Origin: Microscilla marina ATCC 23134
GTDB lineage: Bacteria > Bacteroidota > Bacteroidia > Cytophagales > Microscillaceae
Length of the DNA stretch: 64,000 nt
NCBI RefSeq assembly: GCF_000169175.1
Contig: NZ_AAWS01000022.1
Location: 78,923 to 142,922, forward strand
Direction: 5' to 3'
In this document: piece after piece, positions 1-10,030 of the stretch
How the letters are laid out: every line of letters starts with the position of its first letter
Numbering within the stretch: the stretch's first letter is position 1
The notes under the pieces: generated by a model
The model's input: the letters and a program-made list of their open reading frames with translations, nothing else
Told to the model about the DNA's origin: nothing
The model's database searches: none
Program-made: the position numbers and the translations under genes

Positions 1-1574
1 TGTATGCATTAGCTATTTTTACAGGGCTTCTGTTAGGCATGATTATTTATAATGGTTTTTTGTTTTATGCGATCAAAGAGCGGGTGTACCTTATTTACAC
101 CTTGATGTTGGTCATGTTCTTGGTGACTACGCCATTTGAGAATGGCTACCCTTTGTTTTATAGTGACTGGCTTTGGCACAACTTCATTGTTTGGGACAAT
201 ATCGGCTTTGTTACAGGTACTTTGTTTGCAACTTATTACCTCAAGCTTGCCACTACTGCACGTAGGTTTTACTATTGGTTATGGTTTCTAACCTTTCTGG
301 GTTTTGGAGTTTTAGGGGTGCTCAACCTTTTCAATTTGGTTTCATTACCAGTACTGCTTGAGCTTAGCCAAGTCATCATACTCATTTTTGTGTTTAGCTT
401 GTTGTTTTGTGGGATTTACCTGTGGGTCAAGGGCAACCAAAATGCGCGGTTATATACTCTTGCCTGGGTGTTTTTTATTATATCTATTTGCCTGTTTATT
501 TTCACGATCAATGGTTTTTTGCCTGTAAATTGGTTTACCCAAAATATTATTTATGTAGGTGTATCGTCTGAAGTGTTGATTTTTGGTCTTGCGCTGGGGC
601 ACCAATACAATATGCTCAAGCAAGAAAAAGAAGCCATGCAAGAGCGAAATATGCAACTAATAGCGAAGCAAAATGAAGTATTGGAACAAAAAGTAAAAGA
701 AAAAACGCAGGGGTTACAAAACGCCAACGAAGAATTGGTTACCAGCAATGAGGAGTTGTTGCAAAGCCAGGAAGAAATAGCAGCCCAACGCGACCAATTG
801 GAAATGAACCACAAGCTGATTACCCAAAGCATTACTGCAGCCAAAAATATACAGCAAGCCACCTTGCCTTCCGAACAATACATCCAAACCTTTATTCAAC
901 ATCACTTTATACTTTATAAACCACGTGACATTGTGTCTGGAGACTTTTATTGGCTGGAGTCAGTGGATAATAAGCTATTTTTAATTGCAGTAGATTGTAC
1001 TGGGCATGGGGTGCCTGGGGCTTTTATGAGTATGGTGGCCAATACATTGTTAGACAACATTATCAAGGTAAACAAGGTGTTTGATCCTGCCGAAATTTTG
1101 ACTAATCTACACGAAGAAATAAGACAAGGCTTGAATCAAGAGCAAACCGGCAACAATAGTGGAATGGATGTAGCCTTGGTAAGGTTACATAACTATACCC
1201 AAAATCAGGTAAATGTAGAGTTTGCAGGAGCAAAACGATCGTTGATTTATATACCAGCAGGCACCCCTGACTTACTCGAGCTCAAAGGTACCCGGAGGTC
1301 TATTGGAGGAGTACAAATAAATACAGATGCTTTTGAAACCCATCAGGTAATCCTGCCCCAAGGAAGTTATCTTTATTTTGGGTCAGATGGTTTGGCAGAC
1401 CAAAATAATAAAAAGCGTAAGAAGTTTGGCGAAAAACGATTGAAGCAATTTATCAGGGATCATCATTTGTTGGCATTGGACCAACAAAAACAACTGCTAG
1501 AGCAAGCGCTACTCAAACATATGGAGGGCACTAAACAACGAGATGATATTTTATGGATTGGGATGCAAGTGTAA
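1..1574 (+). CDS. 7TM-DISM receptor with SpoIIE-type PP2C phosphatase domain (5' partial)
   Basis: The reading frame is open from base 3, and the ATG at 39 is internal to a membrane helix, so the true start and probably an N-terminal sensor domain lie outside the window. The visible part has six or seven hydrophobic helices (to about residue 185, counting from the ATG at 39) as in 7TMR-DISM proteins. A Gln/Glu-rich coiled coil follows (about 190-265), then a SpoIIE/PP2C serine phosphatase domain (about 280-510). Phosphatase metal-site motifs are visible: VSGDFYW near residue 298, AVDCTGHGVPGAFMSM, GMDVAL, GSDGLADQ and the terminal RDDILWIG. Family knowledge: such proteins dephosphorylate anti-sigma antagonist or SiaC-type partners at the inner membrane in response to an extracellular signal. 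The ligand cannot be deduced. A SiaC-like protein lies at 37268-37696, but a link is only a guess. Confidence 0.9.
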   Translation, partial: YALAIFTGLLLGMIIYNGFLFYAIKERVYLIYTLMLVMFLVTTPFENGYPLFYSDWLWHNFIVWDNIGFVTGTLFATYYLKLATTARRFYYWLWFLTFLGFGVLGVLNLFNLVSLPVLLELSQVIILIFVFSLLFCGIYLWVKGNQNARLYTLAWVFFIISICLFIFTINGFLPVNWFTQNIIYVGVSSEVLIFGLALGHQYNMLKQEKEAMQERNMQLIAKQNEVLEQKVKEKTQGLQNANEELVTSNEELLQSQEEIAAQRDQLEMNHKLITQSITAAKNIQQATLPSEQYIQTFIQHHFILYKPRDIVSGDFYWLESVDNKLFLIAVDCTGHGVPGAFMSMVANTLLDNIIKVNKVFDPAEILTNLHEEIRQGLNQEQTGNNSGMDVALVRLHNYTQNQVNVEFAGAKRSLIYIPAGTPDLLELKGTRRSIGGVQINTDAFETHQVILPQGSYLYFGSDGLADQNNKKRKKFGEKRLKQFIRDHHLLALDQQKQLLEQALLKHMEGTKQRDDILWIGMQV

Positions 1575-1599
1575 GCTATTTCATGTAAACTATTTCATT

Positions 1600-2763
1600 T
1601 TAGGCATTTTGTAAAACTTTGCTTGCCAGCAACTCTTCCAACCCTTGTCCATTGACAAAAGAACGTTCCCAGCTCTTGAGGGTAGCCCAATCAAAGGTAA
1701 TAAGTCCTTGTTGTTGCAACTCTTGCAGGGTTTTCTTCTCTTTCAATGATAACTTACCGTCTATGATCATCCCAAATAGAAAAAGTTTGGCGATGCCTTC
1801 GCGTGCTTCCGGGTTGATACTATTTACTCTGTCAATCAACTGTGCCCGCCCAAGTGCCTTCTGATCTTTGGTCTCTATATCAAATTTAAGAATAAGTTTT
1901 TCTACCAGAAAATAGTGGTTGTGATGAAACTTTCGTTTGATGACTGCAATAAACTGAAGCGCATCGAATAAAAAATCTTTGAACTCTTCGTCGTCTTTCA
2001 ATAATTCATAAAGTTGATCGGTAAGTTGAATGACCATATTGGGTGCCATAATACGTACTTTGGCCTCTTTGAGCACAGTATTGGTTGCCCAGGCGTTCCA
2101 GAAAGCATACACGGGTATACCTGCCAGATTGATCCAGAGCCGGAGCATCACCCGCCCTAGTAAATGTTTAAGCAATAGTTTGATCAACAAGTTGGTAATG
2201 GTACCTTTTAGGCGGTTAATCACTACCACCAACATCAGGTAGTATTTATTGAGCCCTGCCATAGGGTTGATCCCATAATTAGCCATTTCGGTACTTTCGC
2301 GTTCCATTCCTATAGAGTAAAGCCCTTCGAGGTGTTTTTCGTAGTCAGGATCATCAATATTAGGAAAACCGCAAACCTTTGCCATTTTATGCACTGCTTG
2401 TAAACTCACAATGGTAAGAAAGTAGACTTCTATTACTACCAGTACAATGCTATATATGGTAGACACCACAGGCACTTTGGCAGGCCCCCACCAAGGGAGA
2501 TTCATACTAATGCTGGGAAATAGTGCTGGAAAAAAATGGATAGGCAAGTACAGCACCAGCACCCCCAACACCCCCAAGGCTGCTGACCATGCAAGTGCCC
2601 AGCGCCTGATTTGATGGATTGCCTTTACCTCTTTGTCATTGAGTATATGGTAGTCGTCTTCAGCCTGAACAGACTGTTTTTTTACCATTTTAATGAAGTA
2701 GTTAAACGCCACACGGTCTATCAACGACCGTTGCTTAGCGTTTTCTGAAGTTGGCTGTGACAT
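1600..2763 (-). CDS. Uncharacterised membrane protein with TerB-like tail
   Basis: A 387-residue protein that I do not recognise with certainty. It has a soluble N-terminus of about 50 residues, two strong membrane segments (about 53-76 and 100-125), and further weakly hydrophobic or amphipathic stretches at about 175-225. The C-terminal 70 residues contain an acidic motif (FLFGMIIDGKLSLKEKKTL) resembling the DG...E signature of TerB/tellurite-resistance-like helical domains. From memory it may belong to the uncharacterised LBF_2804-type family; this is unchecked. It converges with the phosphatase gene, with 25 bases between the stop codons, and stands alone upstream. No function is proposed. 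Confidence 0.8.
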   Translation of the reverse strand: MSQPTSENAKQRSLIDRVAFNYFIKMVKKQSVQAEDDYHILNDKEVKAIHQIRRWALAWSAALGVLGVLVLYLPIHFFPALFPSISMNLPWWGPAKVPVVSTIYSIVLVVIEVYFLTIVSLQAVHKMAKVCGFPNIDDPDYEKHLEGLYSIGMERESTEMANYGINPMAGLNKYYLMLVVVINRLKGTITNLLIKLLLKHLLGRVMLRLWINLAGIPVYAFWNAWATNTVLKEAKVRIMAPNMVIQLTDQLYELLKDDEEFKDFLFDALQFIAVIKRKFHHNHYFLVEKLILKFDIETKDQKALGRAQLIDRVNSINPEAREGIAKLFLFGMIIDGKLSLKEKKTLQELQQQGLITFDWATLKSWERSFVNGQGLEELLASKVLQNA

Positions 2764-2966
2764 AATTGCTCATACACTCTGTCTGTTTAGGCAAAAGCCA
2801 AATGGCGACTGAGGAAGTTTGTGTTAAAGTATTTGATAGATCTGTGAGTACTTTTCCCAACAATTTACAGAAAAGATGTGGATGATAACATACTTGTGGA
2901 GGGTTTATTTATGGGCAATGACAAGTTTTTCGGTAAACGATATGATTTTGTCTGTAAATGTGAGGG

Positions 2967-3533
2967 TTACGACAATATTTTTTCTTCTACTGTTCGGGTC
3001 AACGTAAAGAAATCAGCTTCTTTCATTGATTTTCGGGGAAAGATAAAGTTAGGCTCTTGTGGTTGTCCTATAATCATCAGATAATTTTCGTTGGCAGCAA
3101 AACTTTGGCATTTTTCCCAAGGCATTTGGTGAGGTGTTTCATCTTGAAAAAGCGTAAAATAATCGGGAGTGAGTAATAGACGGAATGAGTGGGCTGTTTT
3201 GAGGTCATCGAGCCATTTTTCTACGTCAGCCCGTTTGTTGTCTAGCTTTTGTTGCATGGCCTGTAGGTCATTTGCCATTTTTACCTGATAACCTACGCTC
3301 AAGACGATGCCAACCCCAATAAAAAACGCCCACACTCCATTGATAAACGCCATAATAAAACCGAAAATGAATAAGGCAGTAAGTATGCGTCCCAGATAAA
3401 ACCTATCGGAGTGGCGCCTGTCTATTAAAATAATTTCATCTTGCCATTGCTCATTATATATTTCCCAAAAGTGATCAACGTCAAAGTTAAGCGGTATTTC
3501 TATATAATGGTCTTTGTTTTTGTGGGTACTCAT
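2967..3533 (-). CDS. YcxB-like two-helix membrane protein
   Basis: An integral membrane protein of 188 residues from the ATG at 3533; a longer frame from 3569 adds 12 residues, but MSTHKN is the more natural start. After about 45 soluble residues come two adjacent hydrophobic helices (about 51-88), then a helical linker and a C-terminal beta-rich domain. That domain has a W-E/K-C centre and an IIGQPQ...FIFPRKSM pattern typical of the YcxB-like C-terminal domain, a PH-like fold found in many Bacteroidetes and Firmicutes proteins. The role is unknown. It stands alone, 203 bases from the next gene on the same strand. Confidence 0.75.
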   Translation of the reverse strand: MSTHKNKDHYIEIPLNFDVDHFWEIYNEQWQDEIILIDRRHSDRFYLGRILTALFIFGFIMAFINGVWAFFIGVGIVLSVGYQVKMANDLQAMQQKLDNKRADVEKWLDDLKTAHSFRLLLTPDYFTLFQDETPHQMPWEKCQSFAANENYLMIIGQPQEPNFIFPRKSMKEADFFTLTRTVEEKILS

Positions 3534-3824
3534 AGCAAACAATTTGAAAAAAGTAAGACAATACCTCAATATACAAAAATGTATTGTAATCCTTCAAAAA
3601 TAAACCCTACTATTGACTCTAAAGGCGCCAGATTGATTGCTTAGGTTGTCCAAAAAGAGAAGAGGCTGGATTGATGAGTTGATTTGAGAATAGGTTTAAG
3701 ATTTTTTTAACTAATTTAGCTGCATTTTGTTATCAAACAATAAACATTCAAGTTTCATTTTAGCGTATGTTTAGCTTCGCAGCACACTAATTTTTAAACA
3801 TACATTTATGCCGATTCATTGTAC

Positions 3825-6359
3825 ATGAAAAAAACATTACTAATACTTCTGACTATCAGTTGGCTGGCACCCTTGGTGGCACAACCAACAATTAACTTAA
3901 AATATTATCTTCCCCAAAACATTCAATATGATACAAAAATACCTACTCCCAAATCAGTATTGGGTTATGAAGTAGGCGAATGGCACGTGTCGCACGATCA
4001 GTTGGTCTATTATATGAGGGCAATCGCACAAGCATCAGACCGGGTAGTGTTGGAAGAGTACGCCCGTAGTCATGAAAATCGCCCTTTACTGATTTTAAAG
4101 ATTACATCGCCTGAAAACCACCAAAACCTTGAGCAAATTAGGCAAAAGCATCTAGAGCTTTGCGACCCAGCCAAAGCAGGAGGGGTAAACACCGATGATA
4201 TGCCAGTGGTGGTCTGGTCGGGGCACAGTATTCATGGCAACGAGCCCAGTGGAAGTAATGCCGCCATTCTTGAGGCTTATTATTGGGCGGCTGCCCAAGG
4301 CGACGCTGTCAACAAAGTGCTTGATAATACCGTCATTTTGCTTGACCCCTGTTTTAACCCCGATGGTTTGCATCGTTTTGCTACTTGGGCAAACATGCAC
4401 AAAAGTAAAAACCTGGTAACCGACCCTGCCAGCCGAGAGTTTAACGAAGTGTTTCCAAGGGGGCGTACCAATCATTATTGGTTTGACCTAAACCGTGACT
4501 GGTTGCCTGTGCAACACCCTGAAAGTCAAGGGCGTATCAAGAAGTTTCAGGAATGGCGCCCCAATATCCTGACAGATCATCACGAGATGGGCACGAATGC
4601 TTCTTACTTTTTTCAGCCTGGTATTCCGGCACGCACCAACCCCTTGACTCCTCAGATGAACCAGGATTTGACGGCTGAAATTGCCAAATTTCATGGCAAA
4701 GCACTCGATAAAATCGGGTCTCTTTATTTTACCAAGGAGGGATTCGATGATTATTATTATGGCAAAGGGTCTACTTACCCTGATATACAAGGCAGCATAG
4801 GAATTTTGTTTGAGCAAGCCAGTTCACGTGGACATGCGCAGCAAAGTATTCATGGAGTCTTGCGATTTCCATTTACCATTCGCAATCAGTTTACCACAGC
4901 GATGTCTACTGTAGAAGCGGCCAATGCTTTGCGTAAAAAACTGTTGGATTATCAGAAAAACTTCCATAAAAATGCGCCCAAAGGTAAAACTTATGTGTTT
5001 GGCTCAAACGATAAAGGCAGAACTTACCAGTTGGTAAAAATGATGCAACAGCACAAAATAGAGGTTCATCAGGCAGCGTCAGACGTGACTATCCAAGGAC
5101 AGAAAATAAAGAAAGAAAACGCTTATGTAGTGCCTGCCGGACAAGCCCAGAGTCGTTTGATTTCGGGCATGTTTCAGGTGCAGACGGAGTACAAAGACAG
5201 CTTGTTTTATGATGTATCTGCCTGGACTATACCTTATGCCTTTGGGGTACCTTTTCAGGAAGGCGGTAGTAAAGGCGCTAAGCTTGAAGAAGTTAAGTTT
5301 CCAACAGGTAAAATGAAGTGGGCAATAGGTGGGCAACACAATGAAGTAGCTTATGTGTTTCGTTGGAGTAATTACTATGCACCTCGTGCCCTTTATCGTT
5401 TGCAAAAGAAGGGAATAAAGACTAAGGTAGTAACCGAAAACTTTACCTTTAATGTAGAGGGCAACAGCGAAACTTTTAGCTATGGCTCTATACTGGTACC
5501 TGTAGGTGTTCAGAAGATGAGCAAAAATGCACTTTTTAAAGAAATGGAAGCCATTACGCAGCAAGACGGCGTTGATGTGTATGTGTTGCACAAAGGACTT
5601 GCCGACAAAGGACGTGACCTGGGGAGCAGTTCTATACGCGCATTGCATCGGCCCAAAGTAATGGTGCTTGCCGGGCAAGGAGTCACCAGTTATGATGTGG
5701 GCGAGGTTTGGCATTTGTTAGACACCCGTTATGACATGCCCGTAACCATTGTAGACAAGTATCGTTTTAGTCGCGTAAACCTAGCCAAGTATAATGTGAT
5801 TGTAATGGTAAACGGACGTTATAACGACATAGATGATGATACCCAAAAAATAAAAAATTGGGTACGAAAAGGAGGAACACTTATTACTATCAAAGGGGCT
5901 AATCGATGGGCAAAAAATGTAGGACTTGCTTCTTTGAAGTATGTGAAAAAACAGCCTGTTAAACCTATAGTACACCCTTATGTAACCCGCCGCAACCGAC
6001 GTGGTGCCCAACGCATAGGAGGGGCAATATTTGAGGCCAACATTGACATTACCCATCCGATTGGCTACGGTTATGAACGAGATAAAATACCTGTTTTTCG
6101 TAACCATGAGTTATTTGTTAATAAAAGTATCAGTCCTTATGCTACCCCAGTATATTATACCAAAACCCCTTTGTTGAGTGGTTATATTTCTAAGCCTAAC
6201 CTTAAATACTTACAAAATACCGCAAGTGTTATTATAAGTAAACGAGGCCGAGGGGTGGTTGTATCTATGCTTGATAACCCTAATTTTAGAGCGTTTTGGT
6301 ATGGTACCAATAAGCTGTTTGCAAATGCCATGTTTTTTGGGCATATCATTGGTTGGTAA
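3825..6359 (+). CDS. Secreted M14-family zinc carboxypeptidase
   Basis: 844 residues from the ATG at 3825; a TTG two codons upstream is less likely. A signal peptide (MKKTLLILL... ending LVAQ) directs export. The peptidase M14 domain covers roughly residues 50-370. The zinc ligands are visible as H137 and E140 in the HGNEPSG motif and a His of DHHEMG (252/253). The usual FNPDG and DLNRDW substrate-pocket motifs are present, and the likely general-base glutamate is E330 in ILFEQASSRG. The second half (about 390-840) lacks zinc motifs and ends in a beta/alpha region resembling ThuA/GATase-like domains, as in the large Bacteroidetes M14 proteins. Predicted to trim C-terminal residues from peptides in the periplasm or outside the cell. 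No sorting domain is visible. A perfect terminator follows. Confidence 0.93.
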   Translation: MKKTLLILLTISWLAPLVAQPTINLKYYLPQNIQYDTKIPTPKSVLGYEVGEWHVSHDQLVYYMRAIAQASDRVVLEEYARSHENRPLLILKITSPENHQNLEQIRQKHLELCDPAKAGGVNTDDMPVVVWSGHSIHGNEPSGSNAAILEAYYWAAAQGDAVNKVLDNTVILLDPCFNPDGLHRFATWANMHKSKNLVTDPASREFNEVFPRGRTNHYWFDLNRDWLPVQHPESQGRIKKFQEWRPNILTDHHEMGTNASYFFQPGIPARTNPLTPQMNQDLTAEIAKFHGKALDKIGSLYFTKEGFDDYYYGKGSTYPDIQGSIGILFEQASSRGHAQQSIHGVLRFPFTIRNQFTTAMSTVEAANALRKKLLDYQKNFHKNAPKGKTYVFGSNDKGRTYQLVKMMQQHKIEVHQAASDVTIQGQKIKKENAYVVPAGQAQSRLISGMFQVQTEYKDSLFYDVSAWTIPYAFGVPFQEGGSKGAKLEEVKFPTGKMKWAIGGQHNEVAYVFRWSNYYAPRALYRLQKKGIKTKVVTENFTFNVEGNSETFSYGSILVPVGVQKMSKNALFKEMEAITQQDGVDVYVLHKGLADKGRDLGSSSIRALHRPKVMVLAGQGVTSYDVGEVWHLLDTRYDMPVTIVDKYRFSRVNLAKYNVIVMVNGRYNDIDDDTQKIKNWVRKGGTLITIKGANRWAKNVGLASLKYVKKQPVKPIVHPYVTRRNRRGAQRIGGAIFEANIDITHPIGYGYERDKIPVFRNHELFVNKSISPYATPVYYTKTPLLSGYISKPNLKYLQNTASVIISKRGRGVVVSMLDNPNFRAFWYGTNKLFANAMFFGHIIGW

Positions 6360-6383
6360 GTAAGGTTTTGTAAGTATCACAAC

Positions 6384-6424
6384 AAAGCCCTCTCAAAAAA
6401 TAAGTCATTTTTTGAGAGGGCTTT
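6384..6424 (+). terminator. Terminator of the M14 gene
   Basis: A perfect 17-bp stem (6384-6400 with 6408-6424) closes a 7-nt loop, 25 bases after the stop codon. The arms are A-rich on the left and T-rich on the right, so it may act in both directions, but no convergent gene is present. Confidence 0.85.
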
Positions 6425-6641
6425 GCTCTTTATAGAATAAGCAAACCCATCTGTATCAGTAACATAAGATATAGAGAAGGCGACGAAGTTGTGCCAGGTA
6501 AGTAATTAATCTAAAATGCTGTTTTTGTTCTTTTTTGGCAATTTTATTACGTGACCAAAAACGAATTTTTATTTTCCCGTACCTAAAAACAGTGAAAAAT
6601 TATTTAACCAGTTGATCATTTCAACTTAACTATTTCGTAAA

Positions 6642-9600
6642 ATGCTTAAACTTAAAAAACCAACAATCGTGTGGCTTGCTATGCTCATGTTTTTGTTTAC
6701 CACACAGCACTATTCCTTTGCACAACTACCCCAATACTCAGGCAAGAAAACCCTCCAAGGTCTCCATCAAAAAGTAGAAGTTTTATTTGATAATCACGGT
6801 ATACCGCACATTTATGCCCAAAGCTTAGAAGATGCTTACTATGCTTTGGGCTATGTGCATGCCCAAGAACGTATCTCTCAGTTTGAGCTTTTTCGTCGCT
6901 TGGGAACGGGTACTCTTGGAGAAGTTTTAGGAGCGTTTGGAGCCTCATTTGATGTGCCAACTCGCACTGTAGGCATAGTAGAAAATGCCAAAAAATCAGC
7001 AAAAGCTTTAAGGGATGGACCTAATACACCCTTTAAAAAGTCAATGAATTCTTACTTGGCAGGCGTAAATGCTTATTTGGCTGGTTTAACCCCAGAAACA
7101 CGTCCTAAAGACTTATTGCCTACTCCTGCGGCTTATACTTTAGAGGATATTTATTCTTGGATCAACTACTTTTTGTATGGGTTTGCAGCTCTTGAGGTTT
7201 CATCAGATGCCATTACTGATCAACTGGTAAGCAGATTGGATAACCCTGCGTATCTTAAAGACTTAAATATTCAGAATGGTACTCCTGTGAACAGGTCGTT
7301 TCCTCCACGCCCAGGGAGTAAGTTTTTTAAGGGTAAGTACAAGAAACGCAAACGCATAGGTAAGAAATTACTAAAAACCCTCGCCAACTTTCAAGACAAA
7401 TTTAAAATTGTAGCAAAAAATAGCAATGGCTGGGCGTTGTCTGGAAGACTCACTACTACTGGCAAGCCTATGCACTCAAGTGATGGTCATACGCCATTGA
7501 GCAAGCCTGATACCTTTTATGAGGCGCAATTAGTATATCCAGGACAGGATTTATACGGTAACTGGATCCCTTTTTCCCCGTTTGCTTTGATTGGACACAA
7601 TCGTGACATTGCTTGGGGAACTACGGCAATGTTACACGATGATACTGACCTATACCGCGAAAGGCTAAATCCAGCCAACCCAAATCAAGTATGGGTAAAT
7701 GATCACTGGCAAGATATGAAAACCAGAGCAGAGACCATCAGAATTATTCAGTCGGATGGTACATTGAAGGATTCTATTTTTGAGGTGAAAATTACTCGCC
7801 ACGGTCCTATTATCAACAATGTAGATGGTAATATCAAAGGTGAAGACCCTATTTCATTATTTTTTACAGGTTTCAAATTCAATGAATCTTACTTGAGCAC
7901 CTTCTTTAATATAGCTAATTCTAAAAACTTAGCAACATTCAGACGTTCAGTGCGTGGGCTTACTGGTATAGGTGCCAATATTCAATATGCTGATAAAAAA
8001 GGAAATATTGCCTGGTTTACAGCAGCAAGGTTTTTAAGGCGACCTGAACATGTCAACTCTAAAGTGATTTTGGATGGAGCCAGTGGTAAAGATGAACCTT
8101 TAGGATATTATCCTTTCAAAAGCAACCCACGTTCTATTAATCCTCCATCAGGTTTTGTATACTCAAACAATAACCAAATAGGGAGAGTGGAAGGCTTGCT
8201 GTATCCAGGGTATTATGTGGCAGGTACAAGGTCAAAACGGATTAAAAAAATTCTAAGGTCAGGAAAACGATTCTCACAAGAAGATTTAAGAAAATTGTTT
8301 GAAGATGATAAATCTCCTACTTTTAAGAAAATATCAAGAGTAGTTCTAAGAACGTTGGCTAGCCACCCTGTGTTAAATAAAACCGCCAATCATGCAAAGG
8401 CAGCCCAAATACTGCAAAGTTGGAAAGGAGATCATCCGCTTGACACCAAAGGACCCATTGTATTTTATCAGTTGTTTTACCAGCTTCTAAAGTATACTAT
8501 GGAAGATGAAGTAGGGTCAGATTTGTTTCAATCTTTCTTTACTGGAGTTACACCTTTATATGATGTACTTGATCGCTCTTTTGAAGGTCTACTGCTTAAT
8601 AGGTCGTCTATTTGGTTTGATGATGTATCTACTACTCATGTGAAAGAAACCCGCAGAGATATTTTTGCCAAGGCTTATGATGCAGCTGTAAACGCTTTGG
8701 TTGAGTTTGGCTCAATGGAACAAGTATGGGGAGAAGTGCACCAACAGTTTTACGCTAACTTGCCTGCGGCTTTTACTGGTCAGACAGAAGGAAACTTAGG
8801 ACCTTATCCTTTTAAAGGAGGAATCAACACATTGAATAAAACAGAGTTAGATTTGTTAGCAGTGGCTACCTCTGGCAACTATAGTGTGGCTAAAACAAGT
8901 GGTCCGGTAAACCGAACTTTAGTAGATTTTTCTGATATTGGAAAAAACTCAAAAGGCGTTTTACCTACCGGACAATCTGGTGTTCCAAACAGCCCTTTCT
9001 ATCAAGATCAGGTAGAGCTCTATAACAATGGCTTGTTACGTGCTATGCTGATGGACAGAGAAGATATCGAGAAGGTAAGTACTGTATTGTTATTAGAAAA
9101 ACCACCTTATCCTGCGCCCAATGTGGGCGATATTTCAGGACCTGTATCTGCCTGTGCTGGCGATTTATTTGTGAATTATTCCGTAGAGACAGTGTACAAT
9201 GCCGATGAATACATCTGGACATTGCCTGTAGGAGTTACTCAAAACGGTACAGGAGCTACCGGAACCATTGCTACTACCGATGGGACTATAAATGTAGATT
9301 TTGGAGCAGACTTTAATGGTGGTAATATTACAGTTGCTGGCAAGAGTAACGTGGCAGGTACAGGCTCTACAAGTGCGCTTGCAGTGGCTAAGTGTGCCAA
9401 TAGCAGAACTACCAATAATCTGCCCGAAAAACTTACGAGTGGTAGTTTAACCGTATACCCTAACCCGGTAACTGGTACGAAGCCTGTTCAGATAAAAATA
9501 GAAGGACGTGATATAAAGGGTTCTCATATTAATATCACCATTATAGATGAGCGAGGTTCACAACTACAAACAGTGTCTGCTAAACTTACCAATGGAGTAG

Positions 9601-9695
9601 CCACTGTACCTACTACCTCATTAGTGAGCGGCAAGTATATCTTTAAAATTCAGGTAGGAGCCGAGGTTGTAAGGTACAAGGTGATTAAGCACTAA
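6642..9695 (+). CDS. S45 penicillin-acylase-type amidohydrolase with PKD-like and T9SS sorting domains
   Basis: 1017 residues beginning with a signal peptide (about 1-27, ending SFAQ). Residues 30-800 are a peptidase S45 precursor: an alpha-chain part with the YALGYVHAQER motif, a linker, and the beta-chain start at Ser261 (NSNGWALSG). In this family that Ser becomes the N-terminal nucleophile after self-cleavage. The residue before it is Asn, where the two downstream paralogues have Gly. From about 826 a PKD/Ig-like domain with two Cys follows, then a T9SS type A sorting domain (LTVYPNPV ... KYIFKIQ ... VIKH) at about 935-1017. This paralogue alone should therefore be secreted or surface-anchored by T9SS. 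The family hydrolyses amides such as beta-lactam side chains, acyl-homoserine lactones or cyclic lipopeptides; the substrate here is unknown. First of three consecutive paralogues. Confidence 0.93.
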   Translation: MLKLKKPTIVWLAMLMFLFTTQHYSFAQLPQYSGKKTLQGLHQKVEVLFDNHGIPHIYAQSLEDAYYALGYVHAQERISQFELFRRLGTGTLGEVLGAFGASFDVPTRTVGIVENAKKSAKALRDGPNTPFKKSMNSYLAGVNAYLAGLTPETRPKDLLPTPAAYTLEDIYSWINYFLYGFAALEVSSDAITDQLVSRLDNPAYLKDLNIQNGTPVNRSFPPRPGSKFFKGKYKKRKRIGKKLLKTLANFQDKFKIVAKNSNGWALSGRLTTTGKPMHSSDGHTPLSKPDTFYEAQLVYPGQDLYGNWIPFSPFALIGHNRDIAWGTTAMLHDDTDLYRERLNPANPNQVWVNDHWQDMKTRAETIRIIQSDGTLKDSIFEVKITRHGPIINNVDGNIKGEDPISLFFTGFKFNESYLSTFFNIANSKNLATFRRSVRGLTGIGANIQYADKKGNIAWFTAARFLRRPEHVNSKVILDGASGKDEPLGYYPFKSNPRSINPPSGFVYSNNNQIGRVEGLLYPGYYVAGTRSKRIKKILRSGKRFSQEDLRKLFEDDKSPTFKKISRVVLRTLASHPVLNKTANHAKAAQILQSWKGDHPLDTKGPIVFYQLFYQLLKYTMEDEVGSDLFQSFFTGVTPLYDVLDRSFEGLLLNRSSIWFDDVSTTHVKETRRDIFAKAYDAAVNALVEFGSMEQVWGEVHQQFYANLPAAFTGQTEGNLGPYPFKGGINTLNKTELDLLAVATSGNYSVAKTSGPVNRTLVDFSDIGKNSKGVLPTGQSGVPNSPFYQDQVELYNNGLLRAMLMDREDIEKVSTVLLLEKPPYPAPNVGDISGPVSACAGDLFVNYSVETVYNADEYIWTLPVGVTQNGTGATGTIATTDGTINVDFGADFNGGNITVAGKSNVAGTGSTSALAVAKCANSRTTNNLPEKLTSGSLTVYPNPVTGTKPVQIKIEGRDIKGSHINITIIDERGSQLQTVSAKLTNGVATVPTTSLVSGKYIFKIQVGAEVVRYKVIKH

Positions 9696-9770
9696 TTCTA
9701 GTGTGATTACAAAAGTATGTTTAAAGAAGCTATATAACATCAAGTAGGAATATTAGAGTGAATGTTAAAT

Positions 9771-9815
9771 AGGTTATAAATGCTATGCTTGCATAGTGTT
9801 TGTAACCTTTTTTAC
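9771..9815 (+). terminator. Terminator of the first acylase
   Basis: A 17-bp stem (9771-9787 with 9792-9808) with three G-U pairs and a 4-nt loop is followed by a T run. The rest of the 335-base spacer 9696-10030 shows nothing I can identify. Confidence 0.8.
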
Positions 9816-10030
9816 TTTATAGTGTAAATATAACTTACCAATGCTAATCTATTAGTAAATACCCAACCCTTCTCCCACGCAACTTCCCTGTGTTGGCCTT
9901 GATAAACCTTAAGTAATCGATGTTTTTATAAATAGGTAGCGCGACCAATGGACAGGGATGAGCGTAACTTGGTAACAACACAATCAGAGGTTTCACAGCA
10001 TATTCATTATTCAAACTTCAAATACTCTAG

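Noticed and set aside
2878..3084. Short plus-strand ORF between two minus-strand genes
   Set aside because: It overlaps the 3' end of the YcxB-like gene and has no domain or signal.
5079..5714. 211-codon minus-strand ORF inside the M14 gene
   Set aside because: Fully antisense to a clear peptidase gene, with no recognisable domain.
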